Source of the DNA: Pyxicephalus adspersus
Lineage: Eukaryota > Chordata > Amphibia > Anura > Pyxicephalidae
NCBI RefSeq assembly: GCF_032062135.1
Contig: NC_092860.1
Location: 2,107,611-2,171,610 of the forward strand
Reading direction: 5' to 3'
DNA length: 64,000 nt
Program-made: the position numbers and the translations under genes
Part shown: in pieces, positions 12,085-22,859 of the stretch
How the letters are laid out: each line of letters starts with the position of its first letter
Position numbering within the stretch: position 1 is the stretch's first letter
Notes under the pieces: generated by a model
Database searches by the model: none
Told to the model about the DNA's origin: nothing
The model's input: the letters and a program-made list of their open reading frames with translations, nothing else

Positions 12085-12450
12085 ATAATATATGAACGAG
12101 TGCTATACACAAAGCGCCATTACATTTTATGGAGAGAGGAGGGGGAGAACAAGTGAGCGGCACCCCACTGTGCTCTTCTCCTTTCATTTGTTTTGCAGTC
12201 ATTCATTGTGGGTTGCTCAGGACGGATCCATCGGGTGATCTCTGTACACATGTCCGATTCTTACCTGAGATGAGTCTGACCGTTTGTATTGGATGAGAAT
12301 CATCAGACATTGTACATGGCAGTTGCTCAGACTTATGGTCGGTAGGCTTGTTTCTCCTATATCTCTGCTGGTTCTTCACAAACTTGTGCTCGAACATTTT
12401 ACAGCAGCAGGAGCGAGCGGTACTGAACCTCTCACTGACCCCAATCATTC
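12085..12450. mobile_element. CTGCATACACACG-type repeat, copy 1 (PCTP intron 2)
   Basis: Shares GTGAGCGGCACCCCACTGTG, TTGCAGTCATTC and GGACGGATCCATCG with 40752-41090, with an eroded left end. It lies within the intron between PCTP exons 2 and 3. Confidence 0.55.
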
Positions 12451-12986
12451 TCTATGAACCGCCACGGGTGAGATCCTGCATGTGGCAAGGGGGTATTTCA
12501 GGGGCATGAGGAAGCTGTAATCACACTGCAAACTCACATAAAATTTGTTTTGGCATCTATGCATGAACGACAACTGGTTACAGAAGGTCGACTTTGTTCC
12601 ATACGTTAGGTATAGAGTTGTTGTTGTAAGGTGTCTGATAATTCCTGACCCTGCTAATTTTTGTTTTGGCATTTATGCATCAGAGACGTCCGGTCATAAA
12701 AAGGTTACATTAAAAATCTTTCTGCCATCCATCTTTTTTTTCCAAAGATTAAAGCAAAAATTAAAGCAGAAAATTCCTGTAAAAAACAGAAGCAGAGACA
12801 TATGTATTAAATAAAAATGGCAGAGTGGGAACATATGAATCTGACATTTATTTCTTGTCCATGACAATTCGGTATGAGTCGTATTTGTATGATTTCCGTA
12901 GTGACATTACCAGAAGAGATAATAGTTTTCTCCTGCCACCTGGTGGTACTCGGACAGGACTCGGGTTAAAGAGAATCTATTTTCTT

Positions 12987-13495
12987 ACTAAAGTGGAACT
13001 AAACTGAAAACAAAAAAATCACAGCATTAACCCCACAGATCCCTCAATGGCGCTGGTCCTTTCCGCGATCCCGTCCCACCTCACCCTGGAATTCCTCTTT
13101 GTCCTGGTGCCGAGGAAGTGCCGGGCGCCGCCATCTTTGGTCTTCTCTTTGGTCTTCTTCTTGGCATGTCACCTGATCTTGCATTGCGCTGGTATGAGCT
13201 CGGGTGATGTAGCACGCTGTAAAGGAGATCAGCATCTCTTTCCCCTAATAGAAAAAAATTCCCTTTCTGCGCATGTCCGATATTAAGGCTTGCGCAGGAG
13301 GAGCACCCAGACCCTCCCGGGATATGTGACGTAGGTACCCCGGAAGGCTCTGCACTCCCATTCAGTCTTGTTTGCTGTGTAAGGGAAGGTTCTGTGGCCT
13401 TTTCTTTTGCAAAATAATTACTATTCTTCCTTTACATAAAAGGTTTGTCTACACTTTTATGTAAAATGATAATGTTGAGTTTAGCTCCGCTTTAA
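12987..13495. mobile_element. TTAAAGYGGAACTAAAC-type MITE in PCTP intron 2
   Basis: TAAAGTGGAACTAAACTG at the left and GAGTTTAGCTCCGCTTTAA at the right are inverted termini. The CpG-rich centre carries GCCGCCATCTTTGG, CTGCGCATGTCCGA and CCCGGGATATGTGACGTAGG. It is the same family as 18320-18690 but in opposite orientation. TTAA-type ends recall T2/Kolobok or piggyBac families; not assigned. Confidence 0.72.
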
Positions 13496-13675
13496 TATGT
13501 TAGATATACATAGAAAAGAGATTGGTTTGATGTACATAAACATATCTATACGTGTTGTTGTTTTGAAAGTTGGTTATTATAAAAAAATATTACAATATGT
13601 GTATGTGGTGGCAGACATATTTACTTGTTATGTATGGAGATGCTGCTTTCTACTTTGCATTGTTACACAATAGCT

Positions 13676-13884
13676 CTGAATTATTAAAGCTCCCCAAGAC
13701 TGGAGAAGATCTATCATGGGAGAACCTGGGTGATCCAGCAAACTTGGTGAGGATCTGGTTCAGGATTGAAAACATTTGCTAACTAATAGCAAACTATTTT
13801 TAGGAAATCTAGCCAGGTTTGTTGGGTCACCCAGGTTCTCTGTGATCTTATCCAAACTTTGAGAATTTTAATAAATTAGACTCA
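13676..13884. mobile_element. Foldback MITE family A, copy 2 (PCTP intron 2)
   Basis: GAATTATTAAAGCTCCCCAA to GAGAATTTTAATAAATTAGA, with arms GGGTGATCCAGCAAACTTGG and GGTTTGTTGGGTCACCCAGG. Confidence 0.82.
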
Positions 13885-14611
13885 ATGGTTGTTCTTTACC
13901 CCTTTTTTCACAATAGAATGGTCTGCAGACATAAAAAAAGAAAAAAACAGTGTATGTCCAGTATGGTTGATAACTGATATAAAAGGTTATTCAGTAGGTA
14001 TTAAAAGGGATTGTATTTTTTTACAAATGAATTTTTATTAAATTTTTCTTTTTTTTTTAATTTTTCAAAGAAACAACTCAACGAGGTTATAAAACAAACC
14101 GTAGTAGATGCACAATACAATTTGGTTGATTATAACAGTTTACAGTGTTTACAAAAGAGTAGGTGCATACAAAAAAAACAATATTAAAAAAAAAAAGGCA
14201 GGACTTTATCATGATGTCAGGATAGATTGTATTTTTATAATCTATAAAACTCCGCATATAATAGAAAATAGAAGAGCACCACTGAGCGATACATTAGAAA
14301 TTGCATTTCCTTGTTTTACAGTACTAAAAAGCAGTCACATATAAAGGTTTATATGAAAACAACACTTAAAACCCCAAAACATATATTTTCTAATGATAGT
14401 CCCAGAATTACACATCAGTACTTAATATTTGTGTGTATTTATATAAATTATATTATATATTTATACCTTTGTATGTGTGTATTTTCTTTTATATATACTG
14501 TAATGACTCTCATTATGACAAGTTAGTTGACAAGCAAAATGCTGATTTTGTGTTCCCTTTAAGGAGATGTTAGGGATCTGCTAAAGCCAATTCAGCACAG
14601 GCTGTAATACT

Positions 14612-14647
14612 GGGCCGATTTATTAAAGCTCTCCAAGGCAAACCTGA
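14612..14647. mobile_element. Foldback MITE family A, single-ended fragment
   Basis: GGGCCGATTTATTAAAGCTC continues into TCCAAGGC and then unrelated DNA. Only one terminus remains. Confidence 0.65.
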
Positions 14648-15237
14648 TCAGAGAGGCCATTGATTGACATTGAATATGCTCAGAGTTGAGCGCTTCCAGG
14701 CTCATGCAACACAACTGAGATAATAAACCGAAGCTCACTGAACTTTCCACTCTCCATTGGCCATGAACTTCCCGTGCACCACACCCCCCAAATCAGTACA
14801 TTAAAACAGACTGTCAGGGTTATGAAGTTAAACAATATCCTGGCTGTAATAGTAATCTGTTTACATGCAGGAGCTGCCAGCAAATTTTTTTTTCTCAAAT
14901 GATATGAAAGTTCAAGGTCCGATTTAAAAGAGGACTTGTTGGACCTCTGCAGACAGACCACTGCTTCCACAAAGAGAACAGGGGTTCTTCACTATAGCAT
15001 GCAGTCAGGCAGGCAAAAGGGCTTTTCTTCAATAAATCACCTTACACTTTTTGCACCTTGATTTTTGCTGATTTAAAGTTCAAATAGGCTTTGCATTTTC
15101 TATAGGATACCTTCCAAACATATGTAAAGCTGAGGCTGGTATTGACCTCCATGTAAAAAGACATAGCAAGCCCAGTGGTCATATTGATCCAAAACCTTCA
15201 ATATTTGTCAGTTGCTGCATACTTGTTTCTGGACAAT

Positions 15238-15462
15238 GGGCCTGATTTATTAAAGCTCATTAGGACGGGAGAAAATAGACTATCATAGGTGAACCTGGGT
15301 GATCCAGCAAACCTGGGATGAATCTAGTCCAGGATTGAAAACAGTTGCCAAATATTAGCAAAATGATTTTTAGAAATCCATTCCAGATTTGCTGGTTTAC
15401 CCAAGTTTACTCATGATAGTCTATGTTTTCCCGTCTCGGGGAGCTTAAATAAATTAGACCCC
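15238..15462. mobile_element. Foldback MITE family A, copy 4 (PCTP intron 2)
   Basis: GGGCCTGATTTATTAAAGCT at the left and GAGCTTAAATAAATTAGACC at the right. Arms GGTGATCCAGCAAACCTGGG and CCAGATTTGCTGGTTTACCC pair across the centre. It lies about 170 bp before PCTP exon 3. Confidence 0.85.
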
Positions 15463-15632
15463 ATAACTCAACATGTATTAAAGCCAGAGACAAGAAAATG
15501 GAATTTTCAGCAGGTCAGTGATGACGGTCTCTGTATTTGTTTTCTGGCTGTTTTTTTTTTTTCAATATTGAGCTGCTGTAATTTTCAGTAATTTACATAA
15601 ACTATATGTCATTTACATTTCTGTTTCTATAG

Positions 15633-15712
15633 CCCTTCAAGAAGAGAAAAGCGGAGAAGACAAGGTGATATATTGGGAAGTCAAGTATCCGTTCCCTTTG
15701 TCTAATCGAGAT
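15633..15712 (+). CDS. PCTP: PCTP exon 3
   Basis: Reads ALQEEKSGEDKVIYWEVKYP then FPLSNRD, equivalent to human ~87-113. The Trp of YWEVKYPF is human Trp101, one wall of the aromatic cage around the choline group. The acceptor is TTTCTATAG. The 80-bp exon takes one base from exon 2 and ends on a complete codon. Its donor, GTATCCTTTT, is a perfect U12-type splice site rather than the usual GTRAGT, so this exon is followed by a minor-spliceosome intron. Confidence 0.95.
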
Positions 15713-15888
15713 GTATCCTTTTTTTTGTAATGTTTTGTAGAATGCAACTATTCATAATTAAATGTATACAAAGTGCATTTAGAGCATATGTAAATCCCTA
15801 ACATTAAATGTCTTATACTTGTCAGCTTCTCATCTGTTTATTTTATAGATGTTTTATAGGATAAAATATTCTTCCTTAATAAATGTAG
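15713..15888 (+). other. PCTP: Probable U12-type (minor spliceosome) intron of PCTP, 176 bp
   Basis: The 5' splice site is GTATCCTTTT at 15713, matching the U12 consensus RTATCCTTT. TTCCTTAAT at 15872-15880 matches the U12 branch-site consensus TTCCTTAAC closely. It sits about 10 bases before the AG at 15887-15888, within the short distance typical of this class, and no long polypyrimidine tract intervenes. The phase is 0. The other PCTP donors here (GTTTGT, GTAAGT, GTATGG) are ordinary U2 types. Confidence 0.88.
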
Positions 15889-16060
15889 TATGTTTATGTT
15901 CGGGAGAGGCGAGATTTAGACATTAACGGGAGGAAGATCTTTGTGATTTTGGCTAACAGTGTATCTGTTCCCAATTGGCCAGAGAAGTCCGGCATTATCA
16001 GAGTCCATGGGTACAAGCAAAGCCTTGCTATAGAGAGTGATGGAAAAAATGGCTGCAAAA
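15889..16060 (+). CDS. PCTP: PCTP exon 4
   Basis: The 172-bp exon encodes YVYVRERRDLDINGRKIFVI, then residues through VHGYKQSLAIESDGKNGCK. It corresponds to human ~114-170. The first residue is the equivalent of Tyr114, and Tyr155 and Gln157 of the choline pocket appear as the Y and Q of GYKQSLAIE. The acceptor is AAATGTAG after the U12 branch site, and the donor is AAAA|GTAAGT. The segment SVSVPNWPEKSG is the most diverged from human but keeps its length. Confidence 0.95.
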
Positions 16061-16742
16061 GTAAGTGTTGCTGGATCAGGGTGGTGCACTGTAAATGATA
16101 AATTCTAACAGTGATACATAGGAAAAAGTAGTCACTAGTGTTGGTCGAATGTCTCACTATTTGATTAGACAGCTATTCGATTGAATAGTGAGATATTGTT
16201 CAGGTGATCAAATGCTGAATTCTAACACCATTGAAGTCAATGGTGGGAGAATTCAGGTAATTTTTAGGGATTATTGACAATTGCTCTTGCAGCCCTTTAC
16301 TAGTTATATGTGTTCTTGGATAGAGTTTCTTGTTCTTGTCCCCATTCAACCTCTAGTGCCTGGGGATCGCCTGCAGTCACAACTGAGACCGCAAAGTTCC
16401 CACGGTCATGTGACCGTGGGAACTGAACTGCAGATGAACTCTTCAGTTCCACTACGATCCCCGGGGCACTACAGGTTAATTAACCCCAGGGATCGCACAC
16501 TATATAAATACGCTATATAAATACTTTTTAATATAAATAATAATATTAAAAAAAGAAGACAAAGGGGAACTGAGAGACTAATCAGTCAGAATCACATTTA
16601 TATTAGTATGGACATCCACAGATGTGCCAGTCATACAATTTATAATAATATGAGTACCTCTTTAATTTGTACACATAAAATAGAGTATAAGTTTGTTACA
16701 TGTTTTATTTACATTTCTGACCTTATGTACTTTGTTTTGCAG
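16061..16742 (+). other. PCTP: PCTP intron 4 (682 bp)
   Basis: An ordinary U2-type intron, GTAAGT to TTTTGCAG. Most of it (about 16140-16510) is a repeat of the GAGATGAGCGAA family with internal inverted segments around CCCACGGTCA/TGACCGTGGG. Confidence 0.85.
16140..16515. mobile_element. GAGATGAGCGAA-family repeat, diverged copy in PCTP intron 4
   Basis: Shares GATAGAGTTTCT and the CCCCATTC region with the element at 33303-33692. It shares GACCGTGG-AACTGAACT and CAGATGAACTCT with 53440-53470. It carries a perfect hairpin TTCCCACGGTCA / TGACCGTGGGAA. Boundaries are approximate; non-coding. Confidence 0.55.
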
Positions 16743-16810
16743 TCTTTATGTATTATTTTGACAATCCGGGTGGAATGATCCCCTTATGGCTTATTAACTG
16801 GGCAGCCAAG
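16743..16810 (+). CDS. PCTP: PCTP exon 5
   Basis: The 68-bp exon reads (K)IFMYYFDNPGGMIPLWLINWAAK, equivalent to human ~171-193. It forms the strands and the start of the C-terminal helix of the START domain, which acts as a lid over the bound phospholipid. The acceptor is TTTGTTTTGCAG and the donor is CAAG|GTATGG. Phase joins exon 4 (one base carried over) and ends on a full codon. Confidence 0.95.
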
Positions 16811-17383
16811 GTATGGTTCTGCTTACTTCTCTGTAATGTATTCTTCCTTCTGCTGTATAAGATTAAGAGTAAATTTATATGTTATAAACAATAGCAACAC
16901 AAACAGAAAAATACAATCTTTTTTATACACATTTCAAAGGACCTAAAGGGTTAGTCCACTAATACATTTAATTATGAAATGGTAAGTATATTGGTTACAT
17001 CATTTTAATGTGCTTGCTAGTGTTCTATCCAGTCATCTATCTATTCCTCAACAACTTGTAGCTTTAAAAAAATATTTCCCTTCTCCATAAAGCAGAGTAA
17101 GTTGGATTTTTATGACCAGTGACCTCATCATTGCAGAAGAAGCAGAGGGGCAGGAGCTGTTATTCAATATGTAAGCCATTGATATGGGGGTGGCAGTGGG
17201 GAGAGCTGAATGAGGACGGGTGAACACTAATTAAATTTATTTGTAAGGGAGACCAGTCACCCACCATACAGAGCACCGACAAGGGTGACCAGTCCTCAAT
17301 TCCCACTAACTCTGCTGGTGACCATTGGAAATAAACATCTACTAAGTGAGGGTTCGATTTACATAGAGGATCAATTCACTTGT

Positions 17384-17841
17384 TTAACCTCCCTAGAGGT
17401 AACCCCGAGTGTGACTCAGGGTAGAAAAAAAGTTGCGAAAAGTGGTAACCCCGAGTCACACTCGGGGTATGTAAACCTTGGGGAAGGTGGGGCGGGAAAT
17501 TCAAAATTCATTTGTATTGCATTCAATACAAAATAACTGTATTGAATGCAATACATTGGATTTATTTGTGTATAAGCAGTACATTGTTTTCAAGAACATT
17601 TATTTTACAGTATATATAATAGTATGAGTATATTGTGTATTTTTTTTAAATTAAAAAAATTTTTTTTTTAAATATACAGATTTTTTAATTTATTCAATGT
17701 ATGGTTTTTACATGATTTTGTGTTTCAAACTTTATTATACTCATACTATTATATTATACTGTAAAATAAATTTTCATGAAAAACAATTTACCGCTTTTAG
17801 ACTTATAAAACCGGAAAGAAATGAACCGCTAGGGAGGTTAA
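17384..17841. mobile_element. piggyBac-like foldback MITE in PCTP intron 5
   Basis: Flanked by TTAA at 17384-17387 and 17838-17841, with terminal CCTCCCTAGAGGT / ACCGCTAGGGAGG. TTAA duplications with CC/GG ends fit piggyBac-type transposition. Almost the whole element is self-complementary. It contains a hairpin around CCCCGAGTGTGACTC / GAGTCACACTCGGGG, a perfect 16-bp pair GTATTGCATTCAATAC / GTATTGAATGCAATAC, and a long outer pair around ATAGTATGAGTAT / ATACTCATACTAT. No transposase frame. Confidence 0.85.
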
Positions 17842-18319
17842 AAATCACCAGGTATTCTTTTATTAGAGAACATTTATGTCATCTGAGACTCAGCAAATTG
17901 AATTTTGGATTGTAGCTGTGAATGGGTTCTGTATAAAATGCATTTCTGTATGCTGCAACACTGATTGGTGAACATGAGTATGTGCTTGCGAAGCTCAAGC
18001 GCCTTTTGGTTAATTGACAATTGCTACAACTAATTACAGTGATCATTCAGTAAACCTTTGAAACTATTTACATAATTTAACTTACAGCAGCATCTTAACC
18101 ATTTAACCCGCACTTTAACCATTTAGGCACCTGGTAACCTCCTATAGACATTTTTATGTTTCTGCTGTGGCCTGTTAATTTTGAATACTTAAAAAATTAA
18201 ACATTTATTAATAAGTTTTTATTGAATTTCTCAAAATAAAAAATACATAAATTATACAGACAAACGGTGGTGTGGTTTTGGTGAGGTTTTGGTGGTGCAA
18301 CACCCCTTTTAAAAAAAAA

Positions 18320-18690
18320 AAAAAAGGGTGCAGTACTGCCCTCTAATTCCCGAGGCAGTTGAGAATGAATGGGAGCGCAAAGCCCCCCGGGATACCTACG
18401 TCACGCATCTCGGGAGGCTTTTTGGCGTTCCTTCTGCGCATGCCCGAGCATCTCAGGCATGCGCAGGAGGAGCCTTTTTGCCCAAAGAGAAAATTTACCG
18501 ATCCCACGCATGCACAGTGAGATCTGCAATTTTTTTTTTCATCCTATGTTACCCGATCTCACGCCTGGGTCAGGTGGCGTAAGAACCTGGCAGAGAAGAC
18601 GAAGATGGCGGCATCCAGAGCGCCAGCTCTGTGATGGATGCTGGGACGATGCAGAACCCAATGCCGGACACTCTTGGAGTGATTTTTTTT
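18320..18690. mobile_element. CpG-bearing MITE-like repeat in PCTP intron 5
   Basis: Carries CCCGGGATACCTACGTCAC, CTTCTGCGCATGCCCGAG, GCATGCGCAGGAGGAGC and AAGATGGCGGC. The element at 12987-13495 shows the same words in reverse order and complement. The open frames here (18328-18734) are by-products of the repeat. Confidence 0.65.
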
Positions 18691-18961
18691 GGGTTTATTT
18701 ACTCTTAAATCTCTATACTATAACAAGCAACTAAAGAAAGAAAAAAAAGAGAATGTAAAAAGGAAGAAAGAAAAGGACAAAACACCATCTCATATTGGCT
18801 ACATCATATAGAAAAAAATTAGGAACTTAAATTAGGAGGTAAATTATAAGAAATCCCAGCCTTAGACATAATTTATTCCAAAAAAAAATAGGTCTATTCT
18901 TCAGTCAGTAAACAGAACTAGCTTGTAGGATAAGGATATATTCATACAAAGTTACCCATAT

Positions 18962-19140
18962 GGACTGATTTTTCAAAGCTATTCAAGACAAGAAAGGATT
19001 GAATATAATAGGTGAACCTGGGTAATCCAGCAAACCTGTATTATTTTATTATTCTATTATTCAGCAATTGTTTCAGTTCCTGACTAGACCCATTTTAGGT
19101 TTGCTGGATCACCAGGTTCACCCATGATAACTTTGGTATC
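18962..19140. mobile_element. Foldback MITE family A, copy 5
   Basis: GGTGAACCTGGGTAATCCAG and the complementary GGTTTGCTGGATCACCAGG arms flank a short centre. The right terminus is eroded. Confidence 0.7.
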
Positions 19141-19337
19141 ACCCCTTCATACAAGCTAGTTCTTCTTACTGCCAAGTGAATAGAGTTTTTTGTTTTGTTT
19201 TTTTTTTGGGGGGGGGAGCAAACAAGGAATTATGGTGATGTTGTCTTGCATTTTTTTTAATTTTTGCAAAACAATATGCAATCCAAATACAAAAAAAGTA
19301 ACAAATTAAAAAAAAACTCACTTTTATTTTTTGAGTA

Positions 19338-19701
19338 CAGGTAGTCCCCGGGTTTGGGACATTTGGGACATCCGACATACAGAGGACTCCTAGATAGATA
19401 CAAAGGGTGCAGCTGAGACTGAGTTCTTGCAGCTCTTTAAAGACCAAGACAAACTCTGGAGTTGTTTTTTTTTCTTGCTGCAGATGTTATTGAATGTCTA
19501 GGCTCCAAAACGTTTTTTTGTTTTTGTTTTTTTTTTACTTTTTATACAGTAACTGACACCACGCTGCCTAATAATATATTGAGATTAACATTTGTCCTAA
19601 TTGCATTTATTAAAATAATCTACCTGTTCCGACTTACATAAAAATTCAGTTTAGGAACAAACCTACAGTCCCTATTTTGTATGTAACCCGGGGACTACCT
19701 G
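19338..19701. mobile_element. Pogo/Tigger-like non-autonomous element, copy 1
   Basis: Inverted termini CAGGTAGTCCCCGGGTT and AACCCGGGGACTACCTG, both next to TA. A second copy is at 38192-38677. TA flanks and this terminus suggest the pogo/Tigger branch of Tc1/mariner. TATTGCAA follows both copies on the right, so the true right boundary could lie further out. Confidence 0.7.
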
Positions 19702-20574
19702 TATTGCAAAGTTAATAACACAAATTCAAAACGAATGGATAAAATGTATACATGAATGACGAATAAGAAAAAAAAAAGGAAAGCTTATAGATTCCATTGA
19801 AAATTTTTTTTTTTAAAAATACCGCCTAGTTTCTCCCAAAATATTTATCTGTTATTTTGTTGCCTAACGTATTGAAGAGTTACCTTGTTGTAGGATTTGG
19901 TATCCCATGCTTAGCTGCCATAAAAAATTTCAGAAATAAAAGTGTGACACTTTATTACTTTTCCTCAGTCTCGCCTCTTTACAGGTATCATACAAAAAGT
20001 GAGCAGATATTTATTGTAGAAATATATTATTGAGGGGCCGCAAGACACTTTAAAACTTTCCTGAAAGGTGCATTTTCATTGCTAAGTTACATAAAGGTAA
20101 ATTGTGCATATTTGGTTTTACTAGTCCTTTAAACAATTTTGTGATTATTATATCCATCTTCTGTTTTGCCTAAACCCATTTCCTTCCAGGCGAAGTATGA
20201 GACTGCAAAGCAGCCGCTTATTAATTTTATTACCATGCCCTAAGACGCCAATTAGACAATTCAATGCACTGATGTCACTTCTCCCGCATCCTGCTCCTCC
20301 GCAGTCAAGATAAGGGATTGACGTAAGGAGACGAGCGCATTGTATAAGATCTGATTAGCAGAGTCCCTGATTTTGGAGAAGGGTGTGTGTTCAAGAGGAG
20401 TGATTCTGGAAATACAAACATCTTTTATATGTATGCTTTCAAGTCCCAGAGGACTAATTTAATTGTTCCAGGGATTGTTTAATCTCCTTATGATATCTAC
20501 TTAACAATTTAAAAAGTATTTTTAACAGAAAAGGCTATAGGAGGAAATGACTTGTACTCAAACAACCTTTTTTG

Positions 20575-20764
20575 TTTGTGTTCAAGAATGTGTTAAAATT
20601 GATAGTTTGAAGGCGTGAAACTTTTTAATTTTTAATGATTTTGTATTTAAAATATACATGTGATGCACTTTTGTGTTCAAGAATGTGTTAAAATTGATAG
20701 TTTGAAGGCGTGAAACTTTTTAATTTTTAATGATTTTGTATTTAAAATATACATGTGATGCACT
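20575..20764. repeat. Perfect 95-bp tandem duplication in PCTP intron 5
   Basis: The segment starting TTTGTGTTCAAGAATGTG at 20575 is repeated immediately at 20670 with no mismatch that I can see, down to GTGATGCACT. Period is 95 bp. Perfect identity in otherwise decayed intron DNA points to a very recent duplication or an assembly duplication. Confidence 0.92.
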
Positions 20765-21642
20765 AACAAAAAAATAATGATAATAAAATAATTTTGTGTA
20801 GTTACTCTGATATAGGCACTTCTTCCTGACCTGTGAATTTATTTGTGGAGCTTCATCAAGGACCAAACCCCCCTTGCTAAAATAAAATTTACTAAATGGA
20901 CAGTAAAAGAATTGCAGACCGCCCATGTATAGCTTTACAACATAACAAAAAAAGTCTCTACAGGTGCCAGATAACAGGTTTTGTATCCCTCAAACTTTGA
21001 ACAGCCATGTACTGGCTGAGCTCAGATACAGATTTCATTCTTGGAATTCCCAAGATATCTCAGGATAACCCAATACTTCATTAAAGGTTATGAAATAGTT
21101 TTATAATTAAACATTTAAATTACCTGACCAGGTATAAGAGTGGACATAGGGCATTGACATGTAGCTCTCCTTATGCTATATAATAACCAAGTAAAAAATT
21201 ATTTTTATATTGTATATTGAGGTATTTGGTAGAGTTTGCATTTTTTAAGTAACGTGTGAAAACATAAACACAGCATTATCTGCATTATTCCAATAATATA
21301 AAAATGTACTTTAGGTATATCAGGTGAAAGTTATATATTTGCCAGGCTGATCTGAATTACTCTTCTTAACATTCTTACTCTGCTGCTAACAGAGGACAAT
21401 AACTGAATCTCAAATTATACTTACACCTTAATGTATCCGAGGAATAAATAACCCCCTTCTTACACCTCCTGACTGCTTTAGTCAGCACTTTGGTGCTTTG
21501 ATCAAATATAGAAATGCTTAGAGGAAATAGCCTAAAAAAATGCTTTTCCCCTTTCCTATGATAATGTCTCTTTTTATGTTTAATATGTTGCTTTTGTGTT
21601 TTAGTTGCCTGTTAACCCTATATTTTTCCTGTTTTGTTTCAG

Positions 21643-21711
21643 AGCGGAGTTCCAAACTTTTTGAAGGACATGCAGAAGGCCTGTAAAGGGTATAAACAGA
21701 GTTCATCCTAA
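21643..21711 (+). CDS. PCTP: PCTP exon 6 with stop codon
   Basis: Reads SGVPNFLKDMQKACKGYKQS then SS and TAA at 21709-21711. It is the C-terminal amphipathic helix of the START domain, which contacts membranes and closes the lipid pocket. Human has NGVPNFLKDM at the same place. The acceptor is TGTTTTGTTTCAG. With the other four exons it gives 168 residues, one longer than the matching part of human PCTP. Confidence 0.95.
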   Translation, partial: SGVPNFLKDMQKACKGYKQSSS

Positions 21712-22409
21712 TCAGTAAAAAAGTGACCCCGTGCTTTGCCCACACAGATGAAGGTGACAGGTCCCGCTGCACACCACCATCCTCCGCACCTTTCTGTGGC
21801 CCCTCCCTGTCTGCCTATTCTCCAAGCAAAGAGGAATAGTCAATCCCGTGCATGCTTGCACAGGACTAATTCCCCTCCCTTTGCTGACCTAGTGCAGCCT
21901 CAACTGGAATAACGTTAGCTTAAAATGGGCTATTAAGTGAGTCTGTTGTTTTGCAGTGCACATGTTCACTGAATTTGGAAGATAACAGTAATATATTGAA
22001 TGTTGAAGTTAAATCTTATTTTGTTTTGCCTTCCCTGGTTCCTATCTCCCCTGCTTATAAACACGTTAAAAATACAGGCAAATCATGGCTGGTGGGAGGG
22101 GCTGGAAGGGTGCTGTACATATCTTCCTAAAAACAATGCAACTCCCTGCCTTAGTTCTGCTCTCTAGCGTCCTCATTTGGATACGAGTATGCTTTTTATT
22201 AAAATTAGAGAACTGTGTTCTTTAGCTGTATTCTTTATAGCTATCTTTATGACCCTATAGTGTTTCTTTTGGGGTTTACAGGCCACCATTTATAACATGG
22301 ACACATTTAAATGGTCCTTTGAGAACATTTGTAAGTGGGATGAATAGTTGAAGCATTACTTCATTTTTGGAGTCCAGAGTAAAAGTCTTTGTTTACATTT
22401 GCCATGGAC

Positions 22410-22451
22410 AGCCAACATGTTTCGGAGCATCAGAAATCCCTTTTCAGGGCT
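22410..22451 (-). ncRNA. Hammerhead-like motif in PCTP 3'UTR, antisense (HH2)
   Basis: On the minus strand a 4-bp stem I (AGCC/GGCT) flanks CTGAAAA, a G/C-closed stem II, then GAAACATGTT. One core base is changed (CTGANGA to CTGAAAA), so activity is doubtful. The layout is the same as the intact copy at 42911-42958. Confidence 0.5.
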
Positions 22452-22726
22452 AAATACATATATAACAATACATCTGATTATTTACACTGGAACCATAGAA
22501 TGGCTTCTCTAGGGCCGCTCTATTGAGAAAATGGGAAATCTGACATTCCCTGGTGGGAATCAGTTACTGCCATTAAACACACGTACCTAGAAGATTCTCA
22601 CCAGGCAATGTTATATTCCCTGTGTTTTAAACAGAGCCCTAAGAGTATAATATGCAAAAGTGTCAACAATCTTTTTACATGATAAAACATTTAATTTAAG
22701 TAAAAGTAAAACACTGGTAAACAAAA

Positions 22727-22838
22727 AATAAAATGTAATTATTAATTTTCATTGTATATTATAATAAATTACGCATTGCGTGCTGTTTAATATGTAACAT
22801 GATATTTTGACTGAAAATGCTTTTTCTTGAAAAATAAA
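22727..22838 (+). promoter_or_regulatory. Cluster of three AATAAA poly(A) signals
   Basis: Canonical AATAAA hexamers at 22727, 22763 and 22833 lie 1.0-1.1 kb after the PCTP stop. AT-rich DNA produces such hexamers by chance, but three in 112 bp at a plausible 3'UTR length support a real end here. Confidence 0.5.
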
Positions 22839-22859
22839 CTGATTCAGGGAAAATGAACT

